Assembly: GCA_945903545.1 (NCBI GenBank)
Contig: CAMDOO010000035.1
Span: forward strand, 1-33,809
Direction: 5' to 3'
Length of the DNA: 33,809 nucleotides
From: Opitutus sp. GAS368
Lineage (GTDB): Bacteria > Verrucomicrobiota > Verrucomicrobiia > Opitutales > Opitutaceae
This document shows positions 24,511 to 33,809 of this stretch, in pieces. Made by a program: the position numbers and the translations under genes. The notes under the pieces are model-generated. The model saw only the letters and a list, made by a program, of their open reading frames with translations, did no database searches and was not told where the DNA came from. Within the stretch, counting starts at the first letter, position 1; each line of letters begins with the position of its first letter.

Positions 24511-24524
24511 GGGGAACGTTCCCC
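24511..24524. promoter_or_regulatory. Perfect 14-bp palindrome, possible operator
   Basis: GGGGAACGTTCCCC is its own reverse complement. It sits about 45 bases upstream of the promoter-like sequence for dnaA. It could bind a dimeric regulator, which is not identified. Confidence 0.4.
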
Positions 24525-24567
24525 AGTTGCGCAGTAGTTCAGGCCCGAGCCCTTGGCCCCCAATGGT

Positions 24568-24595
24568 TTGCCCGGTGGAGATCCAAGTGTAAAAT
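24568..24595 (+). promoter_or_regulatory. Candidate sigma-70 promoter of dnaA
   Basis: TTGCCC and TAAAAT are separated by 16 bases, fair matches to the -35 and -10 boxes. It lies about 115 bases upstream of the ATG, which leaves room for the DnaA box at 24682 in the leader. This is a consensus match by eye only. Confidence 0.4.
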
Positions 24596-24681
24596 GGTTG
24601 CATTATATCCACCTAATTTCTTCGGCGCAGTGCAGCGAACGTGTTCCCGGCTGGCGTTTGATTTTTACTCCGGAACGGTTG

Positions 24682-24690
24682 TGTGAATAA
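24682..24690 (-). promoter_or_regulatory. DnaA box close to the dnaA start
   Basis: A second perfect TTATTCACA on the - strand, 21 bases before the dnaA ATG. Its place between the likely promoter and the start suits autoregulation of dnaA by its own product. Confidence 0.6.
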
Positions 24691-24711
24691 TTCCGACTTT
24701 TCCTGCAGTTC

Positions 24712-26103
24712 ATGCCCGCCACACCACTCACCTCCAATCTCTGGGAAGCCGTTAAATGCGACTTCAAGGGCCTCTTCCCCGAGGACGTATTCCAGATGTG
24801 GTTCGAGCCGGTGGTCTGTGTCGAGTCGACCGACGACACGATCGTGCTGGGCGTCCCGAACGATTTTGCCGCGATCTGGATCCACGACAATTATCTGGAT
24901 CTGATCACTCAGCGCCTGCGCCTCAACGCCGGCCGTATGGTCAACGTGACCCTCAAGAAGGCCGATTCGCCGGCCGAGCGCCATCATGCCGCCGCCAAGC
25001 CGGCCCCCGAGGTCCACCATGGCCGGGTCAAGGCCGCCACCGCCACCCGCCGCGGGGGTAAGGGCGACGACCGCGCCAACAACGGCACGCTCAATCCCCG
25101 GAACACCTTCGCCACCTTCGTCGTCGGCAACAACAACCAGATGGCCCACGCCGCCGCCCTCGCGGTGGCCCAGTCGCCCGCGCAGGCGTACAACCCGCTG
25201 TTCATCTACGGCGACACCGGCCTCGGGAAGACCCACCTGATGCAGGCCATTGGCCATGCCATCATCCAGCACAACCCGGAATCCCGGGTCGCCTACCTCT
25301 CCACGGAAAAGTTCACCAATGAATTTATCCAGGCCCTCCAGGAAAACGCGCTGACCAAGTTCCGCCAGCGCTACCGGCATGTCGACGTGCTGCTGATCGA
25401 CGACGTCCAGTTCCTCGCCAACAAGGAGCGCATCCAGGAGGAGTTCTTCCATACTTTCAACGACCTGTTCGAGTCCGGGAAGCAGATCGTCCTCTCCAGC
25501 GACCGTCGCGCCAGCGAGATCACCAAGCTCGAATCCCGCCTCGTCTCCCGCTTCGAGTGGGGTCTTCCGGCCGACATCCAGCCGCCCGACTTTGAAACCC
25601 GCGTGGCCATCCTCCGGACCAAGGCCGCCACTCTGAAGTGCGACATCCCGGCCCCGATCATCAATTTCATCGCCCAGAACATCTCGAAGAACGTCCGCCG
25701 CCTCGAGGGCGCGCTGATCAAGGTGGCCAGCTACGCCTCCCTGACCAACAAGCCCCTCGACCTCGCGACCACCGAGATGCTCCTGCAGGACGTGCTGATG
25801 GAGCAGGCGCAGAACGTCCTGACCATCGAGACGATCCAGAAGCGCGTCGCCGACCACTTCCAGATCCGGCACAGCGACATGACGAGCAAGCGCCGGCCCA
25901 ACAACATCGCCATCCCCCGCCAGATCGCGATGTACCTCACCCGTTCGCTCACCAAGCACTCCCTCCAGGAAATCGGCGACGCCTACGGCGGCCGCGACCA
26001 CGGGACCGTGATCCACGCCTGCAAGGCCGTGGACAACATGATGGAGCAGGACACCTCGATGCGCGGCAGCGTCGAGTTCCTCCGGGCGCAATTGTCCCGC
26101 TGA
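24712..26103 (+). CDS. dnaA: Chromosomal replication initiator protein DnaA
   Basis: DnaA binds boxes at the origin and opens the duplex to start replication. The 463-residue product has the four usual parts: an N-terminal domain (LWEAVKCDFKGLFPEDVFQM), a basic Ala-rich linker around 85-125, the AAA+ core with Walker A in YGDTGLGKTHLMQAIGH and Walker B in VDVLLIDDVQFLANKERIQE, with sensor SSDRRASEI and the arginine motif LESRLVSRFEWGL, and the C-terminal DNA-binding domain with SLQEIGDAYGGRDHGTVIHA. In the signature, Gly stands where E. coli has Thr (GRDHTTV). ATG at 24712 has no strong Shine-Dalgarno. A hairpin and a palindromic element follow at once. Confidence 0.97.
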   Translation: MPATPLTSNLWEAVKCDFKGLFPEDVFQMWFEPVVCVESTDDTIVLGVPNDFAAIWIHDNYLDLITQRLRLNAGRMVNVTLKKADSPAERHHAAAKPAPEVHHGRVKAATATRRGGKGDDRANNGTLNPRNTFATFVVGNNNQMAHAAALAVAQSPAQAYNPLFIYGDTGLGKTHLMQAIGHAIIQHNPESRVAYLSTEKFTNEFIQALQENALTKFRQRYRHVDVLLIDDVQFLANKERIQEEFFHTFNDLFESGKQIVLSSDRRASEITKLESRLVSRFEWGLPADIQPPDFETRVAILRTKAATLKCDIPAPIINFIAQNISKNVRRLEGALIKVASYASLTNKPLDLATTEMLLQDVLMEQAQNVLTIETIQKRVADHFQIRHSDMTSKRRPNNIAIPRQIAMYLTRSLTKHSLQEIGDAYGGRDHGTVIHACKAVDNMMEQDTSMRGSVEFLRAQLSR

Positions 26104-26127
26104 GCCGTCTGCGCCCACGCAGACGGC
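26104..26127 (+). terminator. Hairpin directly after dnaA
   Basis: GCCGTCTGC and GCAGACGGC are perfect 9-bp arms around a 6-nt loop, the first base following the dnaA stop codon. No T-run follows, so it may be a weak terminator or an RNA 3'-end stabiliser. Confidence 0.45.
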
Positions 26128-26211
26128 AGTTGAAAGTTGAAGGCTGAAAGTTGAAAGTGGGGTGTCTTTCCGCCCGCCGGTCTTTCAACCTTCAACTTTC
26201 ATCTTTCAACT
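26128..26211. repeat. Palindromic element, GTTGAAAGTTGAAGG family
   Basis: Two 30-nt arms (26128-26157 and 26182-26211) are inverted copies with a few mismatches. Each is a series of roughly 10-nt units related to TTGAAAG. The right arm ends 6 bases before the start of the next gene, leaving no room for a normal ribosome binding site. Confidence 0.85.
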
Positions 26212-26217
26212 ATCCCG

Positions 26218-26784
26218 ATGTCCCTGACTCCCGAACAAAAAGCCGCCGTCGCCTCCTGGGTGGAGGCCGGTGACAACCTTTCCGCCGTCCAGAAGAAGCT
26301 GGCCGACCAGTTCAAGGTGAACCTCACCTACCGCGACGTCCGTTTCCTCGTCGACGACCTCGAGCTCGCCCTCAAGGACCCCGCGCCCAAGGTCGACACC
26401 ACCGACGTGTCCAAGGCCGCCGCCCCGGCCCCCGCCCGCCCGGCCCCGGCCGCCCCGGAGAAGAAGGGGTTTCTCGACAAGGCGAAGGAAAAGCTCGGGC
26501 TCGGCAATCCAGCCACCGCTGACGACGAAACCGACGCGCTGGACGAGGCCGCCCCCGCCGGCAGCTCCGTCAAGGTCGAGGTCGACAAGGTCACCCTCCT
26601 CCCCGGCGCCCTCGCCAGCGGCTCCGTCACCTTCGGCGATGGCGTCACCGCCAAATGGATCATCGACCCGCAGGGCCGCCCCGGCTTCACCGAGGTCAGC
26701 CAGCCCGGCTACCGCCCCAGCCCCGAGGACGGCCAGGCCTTCATGCTGGAACTCAGCGCCCAGCTCCAGCGCCGGGGGTTCTGA
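26218..26784 (+). CDS. Conserved-looking hypothetical protein, 188 residues
   Basis: I do not recognise this family. The product is soluble and has three parts: an N-terminal helical region (EQKAAVASWVEAGDNLSAVQ onward, about 1-55) with a helix-turn-helix-like layout, a disordered Ala/Pro-rich linker (about 65-90) with a Lys-rich DKAKEKLGLG segment, and a C-terminal beta-rich domain (about 115-188) with VTLLPGALASGSVTFGDGVT and AKWIIDPQGRPGF. No signal peptide is seen. Codon use is like the neighbours, so it is probably a native gene. ATG at 26218 lies right after a palindromic element and lacks a Shine-Dalgarno sequence. It may be read with dnaA. Confidence 0.8.
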   Translation: MSLTPEQKAAVASWVEAGDNLSAVQKKLADQFKVNLTYRDVRFLVDDLELALKDPAPKVDTTDVSKAAAPAPARPAPAAPEKKGFLDKAKEKLGLGNPATADDETDALDEAAPAGSSVKVEVDKVTLLPGALASGSVTFGDGVTAKWIIDPQGRPGFTEVSQPGYRPSPEDGQAFMLELSAQLQRRGF

Positions 26785-26796
26785 GTCGGATTTTGG

Positions 26797-26915
26797 CACG
26801 CCAAGACGCGAAGACGCCAAGGTCGATCCAGAGCGGGTTTGTGGCCGGTTCGCCGAGCGCACCCGCCACAAACCCATCTTGTTTCCGAACCTTGGCGTCT
26901 TCGCGTCTTGGCGTG
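26797..26915. repeat. Palindromic element, CACGCCAAGACGCGAAG family, copy 2
   Basis: The arms at 26797-26822 and 26890-26915 are perfect 26-bp reverse complements. An inner perfect hairpin GGGTTTGTGGC/GCCACAAACCC lies at 26835-26875. Spacer words are shared with the copy at 15635-15735. It lies between convergent genes. Confidence 0.9.
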
Positions 26916-26946
26916 AAACCAATCCGAATGGATCGGAATTACCCAA

Positions 26947-26977
26947 GGTAGGGCGGAGATGACATCTCCGCCCTACC
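26947..26977. terminator. Perfect GGTAGGGCGGAGATG hairpin after ligA
   Basis: Two 15-bp arms (GGTAGGGCGGAGATG and CATCTCCGCCCTACC) are perfect inverted copies around a single base. It lies 3 bases beyond the ligA stop on the - strand. It lacks a U-tract, so it may be a repeat of the GTAGGG type rather than an intrinsic terminator. Confidence 0.55.
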
Positions 26978-26980
26978 CCT

Positions 26981-29641
<2,661 letters not shown>

Positions 29642-29680
29642 TCATCCGACCCGAAAAGGCGGGTTCGGCAACGGGGAAAA

Positions 29681-29757
<77 letters not shown>

Positions 29758-29870
29758 AACAAGGAAGGGTCACAAAGCGGCAACGCTCTCGGTGATGCAA
29801 GTGCTTTTTCCGGGAGCCAAAACCTCGGAATTGAAACCGCGAAGTCCGCCAGGGAACGCGAAGTTCAAGG

Positions 29871-30347
29871 CTACCACCACGGCTTCACCAAGCCCGGATC
29901 ATCCCCGTTGCCCGCCCAGTTGAATTGGGAGTCGATGTTCACCTGGCCCTTGGTTGTACCCGCCGGGGTGTAGCGGATTTCGGCCCGGGGCGTGTACCAG
30001 TCCCCCTTCCAGATGAAGTGGAACGGGCCGCTCAATTGCTGCGGTTTGGTCCGGTTCGTCGTGGGGCTCGGGAACAGCAATTCGATCTCGGCGCTGCCGT
30101 CGATCTCGCCGGAAACCCGGATCCAGAGGTTCGTGACACTCCTGTCCTTATCCCAGTGCGAGGGTACGCGCAGGACCAAAGTCTCAGCCCGGGACACTTG
30201 GGGGACGGCCACCCGGATCGGGGAAGCGGAGGGAAAGAAGAACCACACCACCACGGCGATTAGGGTCGCCACGCCCGCGCAGAAAGTCACCCCGGTCAGA
30301 ACGACCACACGAAGCAGAAGCGCCCGGGCCTTGTCTTGGGGTTCCAC
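29871..30347 (-). CDS. Hypothetical single-pass membrane protein
   Basis: I do not recognise this family. From GTG at 30347 the product is 158 residues: a short basic start, one strong membrane helix (VVVLTGVTFCAGVATLIAVV into VWFFFPS), and an extracytoplasmic beta-rich domain with VPSHWDKDRSVTNLWIRVSG and GPFHFIWKGDWYTPRAEIRY, ending GLVKPWW. The frame stays open to 30497, but that extra stretch is Gly/Arg-rich and overlaps a run of repeat units, so the shorter start is preferred. The C-terminal domain could bind a ligand or a partner outside the membrane. It lies just upstream of tRNA-Pro on the same strand. Confidence 0.7.
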   Translation of the reverse strand: MEPQDKARALLLRVVVLTGVTFCAGVATLIAVVVWFFFPSASPIRVAVPQVSRAETLVLRVPSHWDKDRSVTNLWIRVSGEIDGSAEIELLFPSPTTNRTKPQQLSGPFHFIWKGDWYTPRAEIRYTPAGTTKGQVNIDSQFNWAGNGDDPGLVKPWW

Positions 30348-30665
30348 ACCCCGCGCTCCCGGATTGGGTGCACCGCCGCAAGGCTGATGCTGCCGCCAAT
30401 ATCGCGTCAGGGCCACGGCCCCGCGCGCGACACCCATCGAACCAATCCGTCCCATCCGACTGATCGGTCCGATCCCTCGCCCTCCCCATCCGCGCAATCT
30501 GCCTTACCGAGCGAAGCGACAGGGCTCCAAATCTGCGGTTAAGAGCGACATCGTCATCGCGGCCGCCTCGGCGAGGCAGCCCTACCCCGGAGCCATCCGT
30601 GCCAGCCCTCCGCCGTCCCGCATCCGGGACTTTGGAGGGTTCGTCCCGACGCCATGCGTCAGGCG
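30348..30665. other. Gene-free stretch with repeat-like units
   Basis: No gene is visible if the downstream start of the 29871-30347 gene is right. From about 30431 to 30475 the - strand reads as a series of 9-10-nt units (GATCGGACC, GATCAGTCG, GATGGGACG, GATTGGTTC), like the arms of the palindromes elsewhere. No clear inverted partner is seen. An AGCCCTACC fragment lies near 30579. Confidence 0.4.
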
Positions 30666-30697
30666 AAAAAAAAGGCGTCCCGCGGATGCGGGACGCC
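30666..30697 (-). terminator. Rho-independent terminator of the Gly/Ala-rich secreted protein gene
   Basis: On the - strand, GGCGTCCCGC, loop ATCC, GCGGGACGCC form a perfect 10-bp stem followed by eight T residues (30673-30666). It lies 24 bases after the stop at 30722. It is the only textbook intrinsic terminator in the window. Confidence 0.92.
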
Positions 30698-30721
30698 TTG
30701 GAAGATTAGCTTGAGGGCAGC

Positions 30722-31279
30722 TTAGTTGCCACGAGCCGCGGGCATCGCGGGAGCCGCACCGCCAGCAGCCGGAGCCGCCGCACCGCGACCGCCGCCGCCG
30801 CCGCCACCACCAGCGCCGCCACGGCCAGCGGCCGGGAGGGCACCACCAGCGGCGATGAACGCCGTGACCTGGGCCTCGTTGAACTTCTCAGCGGAACCCT
30901 GGAGGGTCGCGAAAGCCGCCGCGCGCTTGTTGGCGAGGGCGAGCTCGGCCGCCTGGACCTTGCCCACGGCCGCCTTGATGGCCGCATCGTCTTTCTTGTC
31001 GGCGAACGTCGCGGTCGCGAGCTCGGCACGGGCCGCGGTCACCGCGGCGGTCTCGGCCGCGAGGCCGGTCGTGAAGAGTTCGTTAACCTTGGCGGTCTGC
31101 TCGGCCGTGATGCCGGGGATGCCACCGCGGCCACCACCACCAGCACCGCCACGGGCGCCACCAGCGGCGGCACCGCCAGCAGCCGGAGCCGCCGGGGCTT
31201 GGGCGAAAGCGGAGAATGCGCTGAGCGCGAAGGCCGCCACGACAGAGGCGACGCGAATTGAGCTATTGGACTGTTTCAT
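30722..31279 (-). CDS. Secreted Gly/Ala-rich protein with helical core
   Basis: A 185-residue exported protein that I cannot assign to a named family. A clear signal peptide (MKQSNSSIRVASVVAAFALS, then AFSAFAQA with cleavage likely after AQA) is followed by an Ala/Pro/Gly/Arg-rich tract, a charged helical core (ITAEQTAKVNELFTTGLAAE to about residue 145) and a second Gly/Arg/Ala-rich tail. The core, with TAEQ near its start, is distantly like Spy/CpxP-type periplasmic proteins, a tentative reading. Two similar low-complexity tails flank the core. A strong terminator follows and long untranslated sequence precedes, suggesting a well-expressed single gene. ATG at 31279 has a modest AAGG upstream. 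Confidence 0.82.
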   Translation of the reverse strand: MKQSNSSIRVASVVAAFALSAFSAFAQAPAAPAAGGAAAGGARGGAGGGGRGGIPGITAEQTAKVNELFTTGLAAETAAVTAARAELATATFADKKDDAAIKAAVGKVQAAELALANKRAAAFATLQGSAEKFNEAQVTAFIAAGGALPAAGRGGAGGGGGGGGRGAAAPAAGGAAPAMPAARGN

Positions 31280-31627
31280 AGGTAACCTTGCGGTGTTGTT
31301 GTTGGATCTGAACCGTTTTTAAAGACGGCGAAGGATGGGTTTGGGATCTGCGAGTTTGGACTGCTCCTCCCCTGGAATGATCGACCGGGTGTTGATTTCG
31401 TTTCCGAGGTCAGGGACCCACGGGAGCAAAGGACAGCAACTCGGCTGGCAATAGGGGGGTAATCTGGGGGAGGGATCTAACGACTGACATTCACTGGATT
31501 AGATTCGGCATCGGGCGGCGCAAGGCAAAATTCCGGGAATTCCTGACGCCTTTCCGCCTCGATCCAAAATGGCTGGATCCATTTTGGCATCCAGCAGCGG
31601 GCGGCAAAGCCCAACACCCGGCTGGCG
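31280..31627. other. Gene-free region between the secreted protein and TPR genes
   Basis: This 348-base gap contains no recognisable gene. It should hold the promoter of the secreted protein gene, but no convincing -35/-10 pair is visible. Near the TPR gene end there is a perfect hairpin, listed separately, and a short TTCCGGGAA palindrome near 31532. Confidence 0.45.
31564..31587 (-). terminator. Hairpin downstream of the TMTC-like TPR gene
   Basis: CCAAAATGG and CCATTTTGG are perfect 9-bp arms around a 6-nt loop, 41 bases after the gene's stop. There is no T-tract, so its role as terminator is only possible. Confidence 0.35.
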
Positions 31628-33625
31628 TCAGAGTCCACCCGTCAGCGCATTGAGCAGCGTGCGGGCAGGGACCGAGGCCGGGTCGAGCCGCAGCGCCGCG
31701 CGGGCGTGGGTGGCCGCGTCGGCATTGCGGCCGAGCCCGCGCAGGACGATGGCCAGGCCGAGATGCGTGCCGGCCGAATCGGGCCGCAGCGCCAGCGAGC
31801 GGGTATAGGCCTCCACCGCCTCGGCCGGGCGGCCCGCGATGGCCAGCGTGGACGCCAGGTTGGCTAGAGAGACCGGATCGTTCGGCTGCAACCGCACCGC
31901 CTCCGCCAGCGCGTCCACCGCCTCGCCGGCCCGGTCCTGCTTCACCAGCAGCAGGCCCAGGCTGTGGCGCACCTCGGCGGCGGCCGGCCGCAGCCGCACC
32001 GCCTTTTCCCAGGCCGGCACCGCCTCGGCGTTGCGCCCGGTCTTCTCCAGCAGGCGCGCGTAGTTCACATGGGCGTCAAAGTCCTCCGGGCGCAGCCGGA
32101 GCAGCTCCGCGATCGCCGCCAGTCCGCCGGCCGTGTCGCCCTGCTGCAGCAGCACCAAGCCGAGGTTGCTCAGCGCGCGCAGGTAATCGGGCCGCAGCCG
32201 CAGTGCCTCCCGGTACTCCGCCGCCGCCCCGGGCAGGTCTCCCTGCTCCATCAGCAGCGCGCCAAGGTTGTTGTGCGCCCGGTCGCTGCCCGGATGATTT
32301 TGGATCGTGTCGCGCCACAGGCCGATCGCGTCCCGGTAAACCACGTTCCGCCGCAGGGTCGCGACGGCGAGGAGCGGGACCGCCACCGCGGCCACGATCA
32401 GCCCGCGCCGGCCGAGCCAGTGCTGGAGTCCCGCCAGGGCCAGCACGACCACGGCCAGCAGCGGCAGGTACATGCGGTGCTCGGCCATCACCTGCGACAG
32501 CACCGGCAGGAAACTCGAACTCGGGGCCAGCACCGCGAAGAAAAGCGCGCCGAGGAAACCGAGCGCCGGCCGGCGCACCAGCGCCCAACCGGTGACGCCG
32601 AGCAGGGCCAGCACGACCAGCCCCTGCCACCAGACCGCACCGAGTCCCGTCACCATCCGCGTCCCGTAGTCGAACACCTGCCCCGTCGGCAGCACGCTCA
32701 GCCGCAGGTAGCGCACCAGCGCACCGGCCTGCGTCAGCAGGTAATGCCACGACGAGGCGTCGCCCGCCACGGCCGTACCGCCGCGACCCGCGCCCGCGAA
32801 CAGCAGCACCGCCAGCACGACCCAAGTCGCAGCCAGCGCTGCGTGCTGGCGCCCGCGTTGCTTCCAGGCGGCGTGAAAAGTCCCGCCGACAAACGTCCGG
32901 TCGTATAACAGCACCAGTAGCGGCGCCGTCACCATGACTTCCTTCGCCGCCATGCCAACCGCGCACGCGGCCACCGCGGTCGCCTGCCAGCGAAGCGGCG
33001 CGGACGATTCCACGGACCGGACAAAGGCGTAAAGCGTGAGCAGGTAGAATAGCGCCACGAGCGATTCCGCCCGCTGCGAGATGTAGGTGACCGATTCCGT
33101 CTGCAGCGGATGCAGGCTCCAGAGCAGGGCCGCCACCAAGGCGAACCAGCCGGCGTCCTGCCCGAACCGGTAGGGCGCGGACTCCGCTCCGCGCCGCGCT
33201 GGGGCAACAGGCTCTGATCCCACCTCAAGTTTGCCCGGCGGTCGCGGAGCGACGCGCCCTACCGGATCCTCGGTTCGGCTCAGCGTCCGCGCCAGCAACC
33301 CGTACACCAGCAGCGCGCTCGCGGCGTGGATCAGGATGTTCAGCAGATGATACCCCCAGACCTCGAGACCGCTCAGGGCGTGGCTCAGCGCGAAGCTGAC
33401 ATTCAGCACCGGCCGGCCCGACACCGTGTCCCCGCCCGCCGGCGGCTGCAGCGCGCTCCAAAGGCTGCCGAGTGTCGGGTTTGTCTGGATCGACCCGAAG
33501 TCGTCGAGCAGGAACGGCACCGAAAAGCTGTTGGCGTAGACCAGCAGCACCGCCGCCGCGATGAGGGCGGGCGGCGCCCAGCCGGGCAGGCCGGAGGTCG
33601 AGGCTGGTTTCGCCGGGGGTTTCAT
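31628..33625 (-). CDS. TMTC-like polytopic membrane protein with C-terminal TPR repeats
   Basis: A 665-residue protein with about 400 residues of membrane helices followed by about seven tetratricopeptide repeats. The membrane part resembles bacterial homologues of TMTC-type (GT-C fold) proteins: FLLDDFGSIQTNPTLGSLW near the start has the paired Asp typical of GT-C glycosyltransferase loops, then SGRPVLNVSFALSHALSGLE, GYHLLNILIHAASALLVYG and SLHPLQTESVTYISQRAESL. TPRs include AHNNLGALLMEQGDLPGAAA and ALSNLGLVLLQQGDTAGGLA. Activity as a sugar transferase is an inference. Residues about 121-153 are encoded by a palindromic repeat of the GTAGGG type, inserted in frame between helices. The start is ATG at 33625. 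Confidence 0.85.
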   Translation of the reverse strand: MKPPAKPASTSGLPGWAPPALIAAAVLLVYANSFSVPFLLDDFGSIQTNPTLGSLWSALQPPAGGDTVSGRPVLNVSFALSHALSGLEVWGYHLLNILIHAASALLVYGLLARTLSRTEDPVGRVAPRPPGKLEVGSEPVAPARRGAESAPYRFGQDAGWFALVAALLWSLHPLQTESVTYISQRAESLVALFYLLTLYAFVRSVESSAPLRWQATAVAACAVGMAAKEVMVTAPLLVLLYDRTFVGGTFHAAWKQRGRQHAALAATWVVLAVLLFAGAGRGGTAVAGDASSWHYLLTQAGALVRYLRLSVLPTGQVFDYGTRMVTGLGAVWWQGLVVLALLGVTGWALVRRPALGFLGALFFAVLAPSSSFLPVLSQVMAEHRMYLPLLAVVVLALAGLQHWLGRRGLIVAAVAVPLLAVATLRRNVVYRDAIGLWRDTIQNHPGSDRAHNNLGALLMEQGDLPGAAAEYREALRLRPDYLRALSNLGLVLLQQGDTAGGLAAIAELLRLRPEDFDAHVNYARLLEKTGRNAEAVPAWEKAVRLRPAAAEVRHSLGLLLVKQDRAGEAVDALAEAVRLQPNDPVSLANLASTLAIAGRPAEAVEAYTRSLALRPDSAGTHLGLAIVLRGLGRNADAATHARAALRLDPASVPARTLLNALTGGL
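33167..33265. repeat. Palindromic repeat inside the TPR gene coding sequence
   Basis: CCGGTAGGGCGCGGACTCCG begins the left arm (33167-33193). The right arm (33243-33265) is the inverted CGCGGAGCGACGCGCCCTAC plus CGG. The left arm matches intergenic sequence at 22047-22075. The 99-nt element keeps the frame open and encodes a Pro/Arg-rich 33-residue linker. Confidence 0.8.
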
Positions 33626-33648
33626 GCGGGGTCTCGGGCCATCATCTC

Positions 33649-33708
33649 CCGGGTGAGGGCACCCGGGCTAGACCAAATCTCATCTGTGGTCCGGGTGACC
33701 TCACCCGG
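33649..33708. repeat. Palindromic element, GTGAGGGCACCCGG family, copy 2
   Basis: CCGGGTGAGGGCACCCGGG (33649-33667) faces TCCGGGTGACCTCACCCGG (33690-33708) in inverted orientation. It shares its core with the element at 6106-6170 and lies between two co-directional TPR genes. Confidence 0.75.
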
Positions 33709-33723
33709 AAATTCCGCGGCGGT

Positions 33724-33807
33724 TCATTTATTGGGGCCTCCCGAGGCTCGCAGGCTGGCCAGCAGATCGCGCGCCGGCTGCAGGTCGGGCCTGAGCTCGA
33801 GTGCCCG
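33724..33807 (-). CDS. C-terminal end of a TPR protein (partial, cut by window end)
   Basis: The - strand frame entering from the window edge reads RALELRPDLQPARDLLASLR and ends shortly after in GGPNK and TGA (33726-33724). ALELRPDL followed by an amphipathic helix is the typical last half-repeat of a TPR protein, and closely resembles the end of the adjacent TMTC-like protein. It is probably a related gene lying upstream in the same direction. Only 27 residues are visible, so nothing more can be said. Confidence 0.6.
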   Translation of the reverse strand, partial: RALELRPDLQPARDLLASLRASGGPNK

Positions 33808-33809
33808 CT

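Larger units (their letters stand above)
24248..24711. other. Gene-free region upstream of dnaA
   Basis: This 464-base gap has no plausible gene. It is much richer in A and T than its surroundings from about 24330 onward. It holds a short hairpin after ispG (GAGGCC/GGCCTC at 24298-24312), two perfect DnaA boxes, one near box, a 14-bp perfect palindrome and a promoter-like sequence, each listed separately. It is a candidate dnaA control region and a possible origin, but the number of boxes is too small to call oriC. Confidence 0.5.

Noticed and set aside
24248-24711. Firm call of oriC upstream of dnaA
   Set aside because: Only two perfect DnaA boxes are visible and base skew could not be computed. 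It is kept as a possible regulatory region only.

Overview
The window is a GC-rich bacterial chromosome segment. It is most consistent with a verrucomicrobial genome, probably of the Opitutaceae type. The grounds are inference from content: a long three-domain IspG of the kind also found in Chlamydiae and plants, an uppS-cdsA-dxr-rseP-ispG cluster, duplicated nuoM genes, many GTG and TTG starts with weak Shine-Dalgarno sequences, and many palindromic intergenic repeats. No phage genes, transposases, CRISPR arrays or rRNA genes are visible.

Layout. Positions 60-4655 hold the 3' end of a complex I operon on the + strand: nuoM, a second divergent nuoM and nuoN. Positions 4656-6245 are an island of decay and acquisition: palindromic repeats, a chimeric sigma-factor remnant and a PIN-toxin/small-protein pair of lower GC. 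An unrecognised gene (6246-7004, -), apparently cut off from its membrane anchor by a frameshift, lies divergent to the cell-shape operon mreC-mreD-mrdA (7264-10758, +). Converging on it is a moxR-DUF58-transglutaminase operon (15519 to 10903, -). Two metabolic genes follow on the - strand: an NAD-binding beta-hydroxyacid dehydrogenase and a nucleoside phosphorylase. Then comes the + strand envelope/isoprenoid cluster uppS, cdsA, dxr, rseP, ispG (17800-24247), followed by dnaA with upstream DnaA boxes (24401-26103) and a small unknown gene. The right side is mostly - strand: ligA, a VanZ-like gene, tRNA-Pro(GGG), an unknown membrane-anchored protein, a secreted Gly/Ala-rich protein with a clear terminator, a TMTC-like membrane protein with TPR repeats, and the C-terminus of a second TPR protein cut by the window end.

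Functional links. Dxr and IspG are steps of the MEP pathway, which supplies the isoprenoid precursors that UppS turns into undecaprenyl diphosphate, the lipid carrier for peptidoglycan. MreC, MreD and MrdA (PBP2) use that supply for side-wall growth. CdsA makes CDP-diacylglycerol and RseP is the envelope site-2 protease. The cluster is therefore an envelope-building neighbourhood next to dnaA and ligA.

The most unusual signal is not a gene. Nearly every intergenic gap contains a different long inverted repeat, and several have arms built from degenerate 7-10 nt units. Some families recur within the window, one is nested inside another, and one lies in frame inside a coding sequence (33167-33265). 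The second strong observation is the second NuoM, which has lost the otherwise conserved TM7 lysine of the proton channel. I see no convincing new multi-gene defence or biosynthetic system.
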